DNA from: Helicobacter mehlei
GTDB taxonomy: Bacteria; Campylobacterota; Campylobacteria; Campylobacterales; Helicobacteraceae
DNA: 64,000 bases
Assembly (NCBI RefSeq): GCF_003660265.1
Contig: NZ_QXQP01000006.1
Location: 1-64,000 of the forward strand
Direction of reading: 5' to 3'
Position numbers and translations under genes: made by a program. Of the stretch, positions 55,951 through 64,000 are shown in pieces. A model generated the notes under the pieces. The model worked only from the letters and a program-made list of their open reading frames with translations, was not told where the DNA came from and did no database searches. Position 1 is the stretch's first letter. Every line of letters starts with the position of its first letter.

Positions 55951-56652
55951 ATGGGACAAAAGGTCAATCCAATTGGTTTAAGACTGGGTATTAACCGCAA
56001 CTGGACTTCCCGCTGGTTCCCTAGCCATGAAACCGTTGCCAACATTGAGGAAGACTACCGCATCCGCAAATTCCTTAAAAAAGAGCTCTACTATGCTGGA
56101 GTCAGTGAGATTTTGATTGAACGCGCGGCTAAGAAGTTGCGCATCACCGTTGTAGCCGCACGCCCGGGACTCATCATTGGTAAAAAAGGCGTGGATATTG
56201 AAAAAGTCAAACTCTCTTTAAAAAATCTGATCCGTAAAGAAATTTCGGTGAATATCAAAGAAGCCAAACGCCCTCAAGCAGACGCACAACTTTGTGCCGA
56301 AAATGTGGCCACCCAGTTAGAAAAACGGGTTGCCTTTAGACGGGCGATGAAAAAGGTCATGCAAACGGCTATGAAAGCGGGGGCTAAGGGCATTAAGGTG
56401 CGTGTTTCAGGGCGTTTAGCTGGGGCTGAAATCGCACGCACGGAGTGGTATATGGAGGGGCGTGTGCCACTGCATACCTTGCGGGCTAAAATCGATTATG
56501 GCTTTGCGGAGGCTTTCACGGTTTATGGCAATATTGGTGTAAAAGTTTGGGTTTTTAAAGGCGAGGTGTTGCATAAAGGCATCCAATCTGAGAAACGCGA
56601 GGAAAACGAGGAACGCGCTCCCAGAGCGCGCACTAGGAAAGGGAGAGAATAG
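55951..56652 (+). CDS. rpsC: 30S ribosomal protein S3
   Basis: A 233-residue protein with the type II KH domain ([17 protein letters not shown], about 70-86) and the C-terminal domain [26 protein letters not shown]. Ends with a basic tail ([13 protein letters not shown]). It forms part of the mRNA entry site. Confidence 0.96.
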   Translation: MGQKVNPIGLRLGINRNWTSRWFPSHETVANIEEDYRIRKFLKKELYYAGVSEILIERAAKKLRITVVAARPGLIIGKKGVDIEKVKLSLKNLIRKEISVNIKEAKRPQADAQLCAENVATQLEKRVAFRRAMKKVMQTAMKAGAKGIKVRVSGRLAGAEIARTEWYMEGRVPLHTLRAKIDYGFAEAFTVYGNIGVKVWVFKGEVLHKGIQSEKREENEERAPRARTRKGRE

Positions 56653-56654
56653 CC

Positions 56655-57080
56655 ATGTTGATGCCTAAAAAGACCAAGTACAGAAAGCAGATGAAGGGGC
56701 GCAACCGGGGCAAGTCCTACCGAGGCGTACGGCTTGCCTTTGGCGACATTGGCATTAAAGCTATAGAACATGGGCGCATTGACTCACGCCAAATTGAGGC
56801 GGCACGGGTGGCGATGACGCGTCACATCAAGAGAGCGGGTAAGGTGTGGATTCGGGTTTTCCCCGATAAGCCTTTGACAGCCAAGCCCTTAGAAACTAGG
56901 ATGGGTAAGGGTAAGGGCTCCGTGGAAAAATGGGTGATGAATATCAAACCCGGGCGCATTGTCTACGAAATGCTAGGCATTGAGGAGGGTTTAGCACGGG
57001 AGGCATTGGCTTTGGCACAAAGGAAATTGCCTTTCAAAACCAAGATCGTAACCAAAGAGAGCGAAAATGAAATTTATTGA
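56655..57080 (+). CDS. rplP: 50S ribosomal protein L16
   Basis: A 141-residue protein: [20 protein letters not shown] start, the [14 protein letters not shown] loop and the [13 protein letters not shown] segment. An in-frame ATG at 56661 ([10 protein letters not shown]) is the more usual start in other bacteria, so two extra N-terminal residues may not be real. Overlaps rpmC by 14 bases. Confidence 0.95.
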   Translation: MLMPKKTKYRKQMKGRNRGKSYRGVRLAFGDIGIKAIEHGRIDSRQIEAARVAMTRHIKRAGKVWIRVFPDKPLTAKPLETRMGKGKGSVEKWVMNIKPGRIVYEMLGIEEGLAREALALAQRKLPFKTKIVTKESENEIY

Positions 57081-57267
57081 GTTGCAAGACAAAAACAAGG
57101 TGGATTTGGAGGAGTTGCTGAAAAATAAGAAGTTAGAACTCTTTGAATTGCGGGTCAAACTCAAGACGATGCAACTAAGTAACCCCAATGAAATCAGAAG
57201 AGTGCGTAAAGACATCGCTAGGATTAGCACCGCTTTAAGCACATTAAAGGCAGGACATGGAAACTAA
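57067..57267 (+). CDS. rpmC: 50S ribosomal protein L29
   Basis: A 66-residue helical protein ([18 protein letters not shown]..., [11 protein letters not shown]). It overlaps both neighbours in the compact order rplP-rpmC-rpsQ. Confidence 0.94.
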   Translation: MKFIELQDKNKVDLEELLKNKKLELFELRVKLKTMQLSNPNEIRRVRKDIARISTALSTLKAGHGN

Positions 57268-57517
57268 GCAACCGCATAAACGCACCATTCAGGGCAAGGT
57301 CGTGAATAAAATTGATGCGTGTAGTGCTGTGATTTTGGTTGAAAGAAAGGTGCTCCACAAAAAATACCGCAAAATTGTTAAACGCTTTAAAAAATACACC
57401 ATTGACGATCGCCAAGATCGCACGCAGGTGGGCGATTTTGTGAGTGCTGTCGAATGCAAGCCCGTTTCTAAAACTAAAACCTTTGCGCTCAAAGAAATCA
57501 TTGTTAAGGGAGTGTAA
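57257..57517 (+). CDS. rpsQ: 30S ribosomal protein S17
   Basis: An 86-residue OB-fold protein starting [17 protein letters not shown], with the conserved [18 protein letters not shown] segment. It overlaps the end of rpmC by 11 bases and ends directly before the GTG of rplN. Confidence 0.95.
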   Translation: METKQPHKRTIQGKVVNKIDACSAVILVERKVLHKKYRKIVKRFKKYTIDDRQDRTQVGDFVSAVECKPVSKTKTFALKEIIVKGV

Positions 57518-57886
57518 GTGATTCAGAGTTTTACTAGGTTAGTGGTGGCAGATAATAGCGGGGGCAAGGAGATCATGTGCATCAAAGTCTTAGGAGGTAG
57601 CCATAAACGCTATGCGAGCGTGGGCGATGTGATTGTGGCTTCTGTAAAAAAGGCAATCCCTAATGGCAAAGTCAAAAAGGGGCAAGTTGTCAAGGCGGTG
57701 ATTGTACGGACAAAAAAGGAGGTGCAGCGGCCTAATGGTTCTTTGATCCGTTTTGATGATAACGCAGCGGTGATCTTAGATGCTAAGAGAGACCCCATCG
57801 GCACGCGTATTTTTGGACCGGTAAGCCGGGAAGTGCGTTATGCCAATTTTATGAAAATTGTCTCTTTGGCTCCGGAGGTTTTGTAA
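57518..57886 (+). CDS. rplN: 50S ribosomal protein L14
   Basis: A 122-residue protein ([48 protein letters not shown]), fully conserved. GTG start directly after the rpsQ stop. Confidence 0.96.
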   Translation: MIQSFTRLVVADNSGGKEIMCIKVLGGSHKRYASVGDVIVASVKKAIPNGKVKKGQVVKAVIVRTKKEVQRPNGSLIRFDDNAAVILDAKRDPIGTRIFGPVSREVRYANFMKIVSLAPEVL

Positions 57887-58114
57887 ATGAAGTGCAAGAT
57901 TAAAAAAGAGGATATGGTGAAGGTGATTGCTGGAGATGATAAGGGCAAGGTGGGTAAGGTGTTAGCAGTCTATCCTAAACGCTCTTTAGTCGTGGTAGAG
58001 GGTTGCAAATTAGTCAAAAAAGCCATTAAGCCCACAGATGATAACCCCAAGGGCGGGCATATCCAAAAAGAAATGCCCATGCATATCTCCAATGTTAAGA
58101 AAGAGAAGGAGTAA
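57887..58114 (+). CDS. rplX: 50S ribosomal protein L24
   Basis: A 75-residue KOW-domain protein ([25 protein letters not shown]), with ending [10 protein letters not shown]. It is shorter at the C-terminus than enteric L24, as is usual in epsilonproteobacteria. It starts directly at the rplN stop. Confidence 0.95.
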   Translation: MKCKIKKEDMVKVIAGDDKGKVGKVLAVYPKRSLVVVEGCKLVKKAIKPTDDNPKGGHIQKEMPMHISNVKKEKE

Positions 58115-58117
58115 AAC

Positions 58118-58663
58118 ATGCATGGCTTGAAGAGCTTCTATGAAAAGGAAGTGAGACAGAAATTAGCTCAAGAGTTGGGAATTAAAAATCCCATGTTACT
58201 CCCTAAACTAGAAAAGGTTGTGTTGAGTGTGGGGGCGGGGGATTATGCCAAAGACATGAAAGTGATGCAGAACATTGCCCAGACTCTCTCTTTGATCGCG
58301 GGGCAAAAGGCGGTGATCACCACAGCTAAAAAATCAGTCGCGGGCTTTAAAATCCGTGAAAAAATGGCTGTAGGTGTGAAAGTTACTTTGAGAAATAAGG
58401 TGATGTTCAACTTCTTGGAAAAGTTGATTGTGATCGCTCTGCCTAGAGTGAAAGATTTTAGGGGCGTGTCTAGGAATGGCTTTGATGGGCGGGGTAATTA
58501 TGGCTTTGGGTTAAACGAACAGCTCATTTTTCCCGAGGTGGTTTATGATGACATCATGGTAACCCATGGGCTCAACATCGCCATCATCACTTCGACAAAC
58601 AGCGACAAGGAGGCATTTAAGTTGTTAGAATTACTTGGAATGCCATTTGCGAAAGGACGCTAA
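58118..58663 (+). CDS. rplE: 50S ribosomal protein L5
   Basis: A 181-residue protein that binds 5S r[46 protein letters not shown] and [19 protein letters not shown] are conserved. Stop overlaps the rpsN ATG (TAATG). Confidence 0.96.
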   Translation: MHGLKSFYEKEVRQKLAQELGIKNPMLLPKLEKVVLSVGAGDYAKDMKVMQNIAQTLSLIAGQKAVITTAKKSVAGFKIREKMAVGVKVTLRNKVMFNFLEKLIVIALPRVKDFRGVSRNGFDGRGNYGFGLNEQLIFPEVVYDDIMVTHGLNIAIITSTNSDKEAFKLLELLGMPFAKGR

Positions 58664-58848
58664 TGGCTAAAAAATCAATGATCGCAAAAACCCAAAGAAA
58701 AGCCAAGTTCAAGGTGCGTGCCTACACCCGTTGCAACATTTGCGGACGACCACATTCTGTCTATAAGGACTTTGGCTTGTGCCGGGTGTGCTTGAGAAAA
58801 ATGGGCAATGAGGGACTCATTCCGGGTCTTAGAAAAGCAAGTTGGTAA
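58663..58848 (+). CDS. rpsN: 30S ribosomal protein S14, zinc-binding type
   Basis: A 61-residue C+ type S14 with four zinc-ligand cysteines in CNICG (about 24-28) and CRVC (about 40-43). Zn-dependent paralogue forms are replaced in some bacteria under zinc limitation; no second copy is seen in this window. Confidence 0.95.
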   Translation: MAKKSMIAKTQRKAKFKVRAYTRCNICGRPHSVYKDFGLCRVCLRKMGNEGLIPGLRKASW

Positions 58849-58857
58849 GGGGTAGCC

Positions 58858-59253
58858 ATGGTGAATGATATTGTAGCGGATTCTTTGACTCGCATCCGGA
58901 ATGCAAGCATGAGGCGTTTAGAAGTAACCCAACTTTACTATGCTAAAATTGTGGTTTCGATCCTAGACATCTTCAAGGTAAGGGGCTTTATTGCCAACTA
59001 CCACATCAAGGAAAAGGATAATAAGCCCTTTATCTCGGTGGAGTTGGCTTATGATGAAAAGGGTAGATCGCTGATCAATGAGATCAAACGTTTGAGCAAG
59101 CCGGGCAGGAGGGTTTATAAACAATCCAAAGAGCTCAGACGCTTTAAGAATGGGTATGGTGTGATTGTGGTGAGCACTTCTAAGGGTGTGATCACCAATG
59201 AGGAAGCCTACAAGCAAAATGTAGGTGGCGAAGTGCTTTGTAGCATTTGGTAG
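58858..59253 (+). CDS. rpsH: 30S ribosomal protein S8
   Basis: A 131-residue protein: [29 protein letters not shown] and the C-terminal [26 protein letters not shown], all conserved. It binds helix 21 of 16S rRNA and represses the spc operon in other bacteria. Confidence 0.95.
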   Translation: MVNDIVADSLTRIRNASMRRLEVTQLYYAKIVVSILDIFKVRGFIANYHIKEKDNKPFISVELAYDEKGRSLINEIKRLSKPGRRVYKQSKELRRFKNGYGVIVVSTSKGVITNEEAYKQNVGGEVLCSIW

Positions 59254-59262
59254 GAGCATGGC

Positions 59263-59799
59263 ATGTCAAGAATTGGAAAACGCGTGATTAATATCCCTAG
59301 TGGGGTTCAGGTTAGCCTAGAGGGTTCATGCCTGCATTTTAAGACCAATAAAGCTAGCCAGCAACTTGAAACGCATGGACGGGTAAAGATCATCTTGGAA
59401 GGTAGCACCTTGCGTTTCGAGCCCGTAGGAGAAAGCGCACAAGATCGCGCTTTTTGGGGGACTTATGGGGCTTTGGCACATAATATTGTTGTGGGGCTGG
59501 ATAAGGGCTTTAGCAAGAGCTTAGAGGTGAATGGCGTGGGCTATAAAGCGGCTTTGGGGCATAGAGTTTTGGAGCTCACTCTAGGTTTTAGCCATCCGGT
59601 TAAATACCCTATCCCTGAGGGTGTGGAAATTGCGGTAGATAAGAATGTGATCACCATCAAGGGAGCTAACAAACAACAGATCGGACAGATTGCTGCAGAT
59701 ATCCGAGCCTTCCGTCCCCCAGAGCCTTACAAGGGCAAGGGAATCAAATACAGCGACGAAGTGATTATCCGCAAAGCCGGTAAAACATCTAAAAAATAG
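59263..59799 (+). CDS. rplF: 50S ribosomal protein L6
   Basis: A 178-residue protein: [19 protein letters not shown] start, [12 protein letters not shown], and the C-terminal [16 protein letters not shown] signature. Complete. Confidence 0.96.
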   Translation: MSRIGKRVINIPSGVQVSLEGSCLHFKTNKASQQLETHGRVKIILEGSTLRFEPVGESAQDRAFWGTYGALAHNIVVGLDKGFSKSLEVNGVGYKAALGHRVLELTLGFSHPVKYPIPEGVEIAVDKNVITIKGANKQQIGQIAADIRAFRPPEPYKGKGIKYSDEVIIRKAGKTSKK

Positions 59800-59811
59800 G
59801 CAGAGGTTACC

Positions 59812-60168
59812 ATGACAAAGAGTGTTTTAGAAAAAAAGAAGACTCAAAGAGTCAAACGCAAGTTGCGTATCCGCTCTAAAATCTTTGGGACTTTGGAGCG
59901 GCCTAGAGTGAGTGTGTTTAAGTCCAATAAGCACCTCTACGCCCAAGCGATTGATGATAATAACCACACCACCCTAGCCCATGTCGATGGGAAAAAACTA
60001 GGGCTAGGCAAGAATATCGAAGATAGCAAAAAGGTTGCGATCGCTTTTGCTGAAAACTTGAAAGCTAGGGGTATTACCCAAGTGGTCTTTGATCGCAATG
60101 GGTATCTATACCATGGCGTGGTGGCAGCTTTTGCTGAAACTTTACGCGAAAATAATATCGCCCTTTAA
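59812..60168 (+). CDS. rplR: 50S ribosomal protein L18
   Basis: A 118-residue 5S rRNA-binding protein: [37 protein letters not shown]; ends [24 protein letters not shown]. Complete. Confidence 0.95.
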   Translation: MTKSVLEKKKTQRVKRKLRIRSKIFGTLERPRVSVFKSNKHLYAQAIDDNNHTTLAHVDGKKLGLGKNIEDSKKVAIAFAENLKARGITQVVFDRNGYLYHGVVAAFAETLRENNIAL

Positions 60169-60171
60169 AGG

Positions 60172-60618
60172 ATGGACATGGAAATTAATCGAGAAGAGTT
60201 CCAAGAAGTGGTCGTCAATATCGGGCGGGTTACCAAGGTTGTCAAAGGTGGTCGCCGCTTCCGCTTCAATGCCTTAGTGGTTGTGGGTAATAAAAATGGC
60301 TTGGTGGGCTTTGGTTTGGGCAAGGCTAGAGAAGTGCCTGATGCGATCAAAAAAGCCATTGATGATGCCTTTAAAAACATCATTGAAGTCAAGATCAAGG
60401 GCACGACTATTGCGCACGATATCGAGCAAAAATACAACGCAAGTAAAATTCTCTTAAAGCCTGCAAGTGAAGGAACGGGGATCATCGCTGGGGGCTCTAC
60501 CCGCCCCATGATTGAATTGGCTGGCATTAAAGATATTTTGACGAAGTCTTTGGGGTCTAACAACCCCTATAATGTGGTGCGCGCTACCTTCCATGCGCTC
60601 TCTAGAATCAAGGCTTAA
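60172..60618 (+). CDS. rpsE: 30S ribosomal protein S5
   Basis: A 148-residue protein with the dsRBD-like N-terminal part ([26 protein letters not shown]) and [28 protein letters not shown]. The spectinomycin-loop region (VKGGRRF) is conserved. Start 3 bases after rplR. Confidence 0.96.
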   Translation: MDMEINREEFQEVVVNIGRVTKVVKGGRRFRFNALVVVGNKNGLVGFGLGKAREVPDAIKKAIDDAFKNIIEVKIKGTTIAHDIEQKYNASKILLKPASEGTGIIAGGSTRPMIELAGIKDILTKSLGSNNPYNVVRATFHALSRIKA

Positions 60619-60627
60619 GGAGTTTGC

Positions 60628-61032
60628 ATGGCATTAGAACAACTCAAACCCGCTAAGGGGAGTGTCAAGGGCATTAAACGCGTGGGTAGAGGGCAGGGCT
60701 CTGGTATGGGTAAAACCTCCACGCGGGGGGGCAAGGGACAGACTGCCCGCACGGGTTATAAACAAAAAAGGGGCTTTGAGGGGGGGCAACAACCCTTGCA
60801 ACGCCGTTTGCCTAAAGTGGGCTTTAAAAGCCGCACTAAAGGGCTCACCTACAGCATTAATGTTGGCAAGCATCCCGAGATTTTGAAGCTAGAAACCTTG
60901 AGTTTGGAGCTGATTAAAAAAGTCCATCACTTCCCCAGTTACATTGAAAGGGTGAAGTTAATTGGCATGGGGGCAAAAGATTTAGCCTCTAGAATCCAAG
61001 ATGAGAGAATCACCACTAGCGGACAAAAATAA
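60628..61032 (+). CDS. rplO: 50S ribosomal protein L15
   Basis: A 134-residue protein rich in Gly/Lys/Arg near the N-terminus ([38 protein letters not shown]). Its stop overlaps the secY ATG (TAATG). Confidence 0.95.
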   Translation: MALEQLKPAKGSVKGIKRVGRGQGSGMGKTSTRGGKGQTARTGYKQKRGFEGGQQPLQRRLPKVGFKSRTKGLTYSINVGKHPEILKLETLSLELIKKVHHFPSYIERVKLIGMGAKDLASRIQDERITTSGQK

Positions 61033-62291
61033 TGACAAAAGCCATTGCCACTAAGATTTTCATCACACTGGGCTATCTCTTCCTTTACAGAGTTTTAGCC
61101 TATGTCCCCATCCCGGGAGTGGATTTGGCAGCCATCAAATCGTTTTTTGACAGCAATTCTAGCAACGCTTTAGGCTTATTTAACATGTTCAGTGGGAATG
61201 CGGTTTCGCGTTTGAGTATCATCTCTCTAGGCATCATGCCCTACATCACCGCTTCGATTATCATGGAGCTATTAAGCGCAACCTTTCCCAATCTAGCTAA
61301 GATGAAAAAAGAGCGCGATGGCATGCAAAAATACATGCAGATCGTGCGCTATGCGACTATTTTGATCACCATTATCCAAGCGGTGAGCGTATCTTTTGGA
61401 TTACGCAGTATTGGGCATGGTTCTAATGGGGCTATTATGATTGGCATGCAAACTTTCTTGTTGATCGCTACCTTTTCGATGCTCACCGGTACGATGTTGC
61501 TCATGTGGATTGGTGAGCAGATCACCCAAAGAGGGGTGGGCAATGGGATCAGTTTGATTATTTTTGCTGGGATTGTCTCGGGGATTCCTTCTGCCATTGC
61601 GGGAACCTTCAACCTAGTCAATACTGGGGTCATCAATGTTTTGGTCTTGATTGGTATCTTTGCTATCATCCTAGCAACAATCTTTTCCATTATCTATATC
61701 GAGTTGGCCGAAAGACGCATCCCCATTTCCTATGCTAGAAAAGTGATGTTGCAAAACCAAAACAAACGCGTTATGAACTACATCCCCATTAAGCTAAACT
61801 TAAGCGGGGTGATTCCGCCCATTTTTGCTTCTGCTTTGCTAGTTTTTCCCTCCACCATTTTGCAAGCCTCCTCTAATCACATCTTGCAAGCCATCGCGGA
61901 TTTTCTCAACCCACATGGGTATGCCTATAACATTTTAATGTTCTTGCTCATCATCTTTTTTGCCTATTTTTACTCTTCCATTGTCTTTAATGCTAAGGAC
62001 ATCGCCGATAACTTAAAGCGCAATGGTGGGTTTATTGCAGGTTTGCGCCCGGGCGAGGGGACAGCTAACTTTTTAAATAGTGTAGCGAGCCGTTTGACTT
62101 TTTGGGGGTCTTTGTATTTGGCGGTTATCTCTACATTGCCTTGGATTTTGGTTAAGGCGATGGGCGTACCCTTTTACTTTGGGGGGACAGCGGTGCTCAT
62201 CGTGGTACAAGTGGCGATTGACACCATGAAAAAGATCGAGGCGCAGATTTACATGGGCAAATACAAAACCCTCAGTGCTGTGGGCTTTTGA
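61032..62291 (+). CDS. secY: Preprotein translocase subunit SecY
   Basis: A 419-residue ten-helix channel protein. The plug and helix 2 region (LSIISLGIMPYITASIIMELL, about 63-83), GNGISLIIFAGIVSGIP and the cytosolic loops with PGEGT (GLRPGEGTANFL) are conserved. It exports and inserts proteins with SecE/SecG and SecA. ATGA overlap with map. Confidence 0.97.
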   Translation: MTKAIATKIFITLGYLFLYRVLAYVPIPGVDLAAIKSFFDSNSSNALGLFNMFSGNAVSRLSIISLGIMPYITASIIMELLSATFPNLAKMKKERDGMQKYMQIVRYATILITIIQAVSVSFGLRSIGHGSNGAIMIGMQTFLLIATFSMLTGTMLLMWIGEQITQRGVGNGISLIIFAGIVSGIPSAIAGTFNLVNTGVINVLVLIGIFAIILATIFSIIYIELAERRIPISYARKVMLQNQNKRVMNYIPIKLNLSGVIPPIFASALLVFPSTILQASSNHILQAIADFLNPHGYAYNILMFLLIIFFAYFYSSIVFNAKDIADNLKRNGGFIAGLRPGEGTANFLNSVASRLTFWGSLYLAVISTLPWILVKAMGVPFYFGGTAVLIVVQVAIDTMKKIEAQIYMGKYKTLSAVGF

Positions 62292-63052
62292 TGGCGATTG
62301 CCCTAAGAAGTCCTAAAGAAATTGCCCTTTTAGCCAAAGCGGGTCAGGTCGTGGGGCAAACCTTAAAACTCTTGGAGCAAAAGGCACAGGTGGGGGTGAG
62401 TTTGTTAGAGCTGGATGCTTTGGCTGAAGAAAATATCTACAAAATGGGGGGCAAGCCCGCCTTTAAGGGGCTCTATGGTTTTCCTAACACCCTTTGCACT
62501 TCTGTCAATGAAGTGGTGATCCATGGGATTCCCACAGATTACAAACTCCAAGAGGGCGACATTGTGGGGCTGGACTTAGGTGCATCTATAGAGGGCTATT
62601 TTGGCGATGGGGCGATCACTTTGGCAATCGGGCATATAAGCCATTTGGATCAAAACTTGATCGCTTGTGCTAGGGATTGTCTGTATGAGGCCATTGGAGC
62701 CTTGAGGGTGGGCATGCACTTTAAGGAGTTGAGTCAAATTTTAGAGCAGGGAATCACTAAGAGGGGATTTGTGCCCTTGCTGGACTTTTGTGGGCATGGA
62801 ATTGGCAGATACCCTCATGAAGAACCCCAAATCCCCAACTACCTAGCCCCGGGGGCGAGCCCTAAAAGTGGTCCTAAGATCAAAGAGGGCATGGTTTTTT
62901 GTTTAGAACCGATGGTGTGTCAAAGAGAAGGCAATCCCAAGATTTTAGAAGATCGATGGAGCGTAGTTTCTAGCGATGGACTGAGGACCAGCCATTACGA
63001 GCACACCATTGCGATCACCAAGGGCAAAGCGAGAATTTTAACGGAGATTTAA
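62288..63052 (+). CDS. map: Methionine aminopeptidase (type I)
   Basis: About 253-254 residues; two adjacent ATGs (62288, overlapping secY, and 62291). It removes the initiator Met. The metal ligands are visible: VVIHGIP, GLDLGASIEGYFGDGAIT (two Asp), CGHGIGRYPHEEP (His), EPMVC (Glu) and HYEHTIAIT (Glu). In H. pylori infA follows it; here a csd6-like gene does. Confidence 0.95.
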   Translation: MMAIALRSPKEIALLAKAGQVVGQTLKLLEQKAQVGVSLLELDALAEENIYKMGGKPAFKGLYGFPNTLCTSVNEVVIHGIPTDYKLQEGDIVGLDLGASIEGYFGDGAITLAIGHISHLDQNLIACARDCLYEAIGALRVGMHFKELSQILEQGITKRGFVPLLDFCGHGIGRYPHEEPQIPNYLAPGASPKSGPKIKEGMVFCLEPMVCQREGNPKILEDRWSVVSSDGLRTSHYEHTIAITKGKARILTEI

Positions 63053-63053
63053 A
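63042..63053. repeat. Right copy of the 12-bp inverted repeat (breakpoint at map/csd6)
   Basis: CGGAGATTTAAA on the plus strand spans the last codons and stop of map. The identical sequence in opposite orientation is at 44599-44610. Confidence 0.7.
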
Positions 63054-63054
63054 G

Positions 63055-64000
63055 ATGATTTGTTTTAAGGGTGCGCGGGCTTTAGCCCTATCTGTCTTGT
63101 TGGGTGTGGGTGCTCAGGCAGATTCGTTGGTAGATTTTGTCAATACCTATCGCCAAAAGGGCATTGAGGCCTTAGATAAGCTCTTGCAGTCTTATTTGAC
63201 CCAACAGCAGTTTTGGGAAGATGTTTTGTCCAAGCAAGATACTATTTATGGCTATTATGAAAAATTAGATTATCTTTTTGTGATCAACAAGGCTAGACCC
63301 CAACTCTCGCTTTATAAGATCGAAGATGGCAAGCTTGATAGAGTGGGGGATAGTAAGGCTTTAGTGGGTTCTAAGCCCGGATATAAGTTATTGGAGGGGG
63401 ATAAAGCAACGCCTATTGGTGTTTACCAAATCATGCGCAAACTCACCGGTCTGAGTGCCTATTATGGACCCTTTGCCCTAGAGACTAATTACCCCAATGC
63501 TTACGATCGGGCTTTAAAGCGCACCGGACATGGCATTTGGATTCATGGACTCCCCTTGAATGGCAATCGAGACGATCTCAATACAAAGGGGTGTATTGCT
63601 ATTGATAACAATATTTTAAAGGACTATGACAAATTAGTCAAGGGCAAAAAAGCCTTGTTGGTGGTCTATGAGGGGCAATTTGCACCTGCTACTAAAAAAG
63701 ACTTAGCGTTAGTTTTGAGTAGTCTGTATGCGTGGCGTTTAGCATGGGCTAAAAACGACCTTGCCTCCTACCTCGAATTTTATGCCTCTGACTTTAAGCA
63801 TGCCAGTGGGATGGATTTTAAAGCCTACCAACGCTTTAAAGCCAAGATTTTTGCTAAAAATGAGAATAAAACGATCCGCTTCTCACAAATTAATGTTACT
63901 CCCTACCCCAACAACGAGGATCGTTCCCTATTCCGTGTCGCTTTCATACAAACCTACGAGGCTTATAAGCATAAAAAACTTGCTTATTCTTCACATGGTC
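63055..64000 (+). CDS. csd6: Csd6-like L,D-carboxypeptidase / YkuD-domain protein (partial, runs off the window)
   Basis: At least 315 residues, open to the window end. It has a signal peptide (about 1-23, LALSVLLGVGAQAD), a helical N-terminal part, the YkuD catalytic motif HGIWIHGLPLNGN followed by TKGCIAID (Cys nucleophile), and the start of an NTF2-like C-terminal domain (AWRLAWAKNDLASYLEFYASDF). The layout matches Csd6 of H. pylori (HP0518), which trims peptidoglycan tetrapeptides to tripeptides and affects cell shape. In H. pylori it follows era, not map. Confidence 0.88.
   Translation, partial: MICFKGARALALSVLLGVGAQADSLVDFVNTYRQKGIEALDKLLQSYLTQQQFWEDVLSKQDTIYGYYEKLDYLFVINKARPQLSLYKIEDGKLDRVGDSKALVGSKPGYKLLEGDKATPIGVYQIMRKLTGLSAYYGPFALETNYPNAYDRALKRTGHGIWIHGLPLNGNRDDLNTKGCIAIDNNILKDYDKLVKGKKALLVVYEGQFAPATKKDLALVLSSLYAWRLAWAKNDLASYLEFYASDFKHASGMDFKAYQRFKAKIFAKNENKTIRFSQINVTPYPNNEDRSLFRVAFIQTYEAYKHKKLAYSSHG

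Overview
The window looks like chromosome from a gastric, non-pylori Helicobacter (H. felis / heilmannii / bizzozeronii group). This rests on many Helicobacter-typical proteins (Phe-terminated outer-membrane proteins, Sel1/Hcp repeat families, epsilonproteobacterial DapD, a Csd6-like enzyme), on gene order resembling blocks of H. pylori recalled from memory (HP1494-HP1491, HP1490-HP1486, HP1467-HP1463), and on phase-variable poly-G tracts. The species cannot be named from the sequence alone.

Layout. 1-1700: the end of a phage-derived region, with a lysis-like cassette on the minus strand (DUF5675 protein, small membrane protein, holin-like, spanin-like) next to tRNA-Ile and tRNA-Ala. 2.4-7.1 kb: core genes (lipoprotein, pyrB, tal, murE, TPR-like protein, NifU-like). 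7.1-16.9 kb: an accessory island between the nifU-like gene and the pit phosphate permease. It holds a YeiH-type exporter, a decayed copy of a restriction-modification (RM) gene, a Sel1-repeat operon headed by a poly-C ORF, and a BcgI-like RM locus. That locus has one fused nuclease-methyltransferase and four target-recognition modules; three of them are preceded by a G15-G21 tract. 16.9-29.8 kb: transport genes (pit, CorC-like protein, a TolC/HlyD/ABC-2 exporter, AzlCD, an Mla-type lipid transporter). 29.8-37 kb: large Sel1 protein, heptosyltransferase, haem-motif chemoreceptor, DUF2130 protein, degraded remnants, tRNA-Gln and tRNA-fMet. 37.2-40.2 kb: rpsL-rpsG-fusA. 41.2-47.8 kb, minus strand: rplI-hslV-hslU-era-infA-rpmJ-rpsM-rpsK-rpsD-rpoA-rplQ and a 54-residue membrane protein. 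47.9-52.5 kb: Hcp-like protein, dapD, ispG, ATPase. 52.6-63.05 kb: the S10-spc ribosomal operon through secY and map, then a csd6-like gene cut by the window end.

Two things stand out. First, the RM locus is predicted to switch DNA specificity by slipped-strand changes in three separate poly-G tracts, one lying in the linker between the two recognition domains of a full specificity subunit. Second, the junctions era|infA and map|csd6 are what a single inversion of about 18.4 kb would give from the H. pylori order (era-csd6 and map-infA). A perfect 12-bp inverted repeat (CGGAGATTTAAA) sits at both breakpoints.

Single-base frameshifts break fusA, hslU, era and a tolC-like gene. In essential genes these more likely reflect assembly errors than true mutation, so poly-G lengths should also be taken as provisional.
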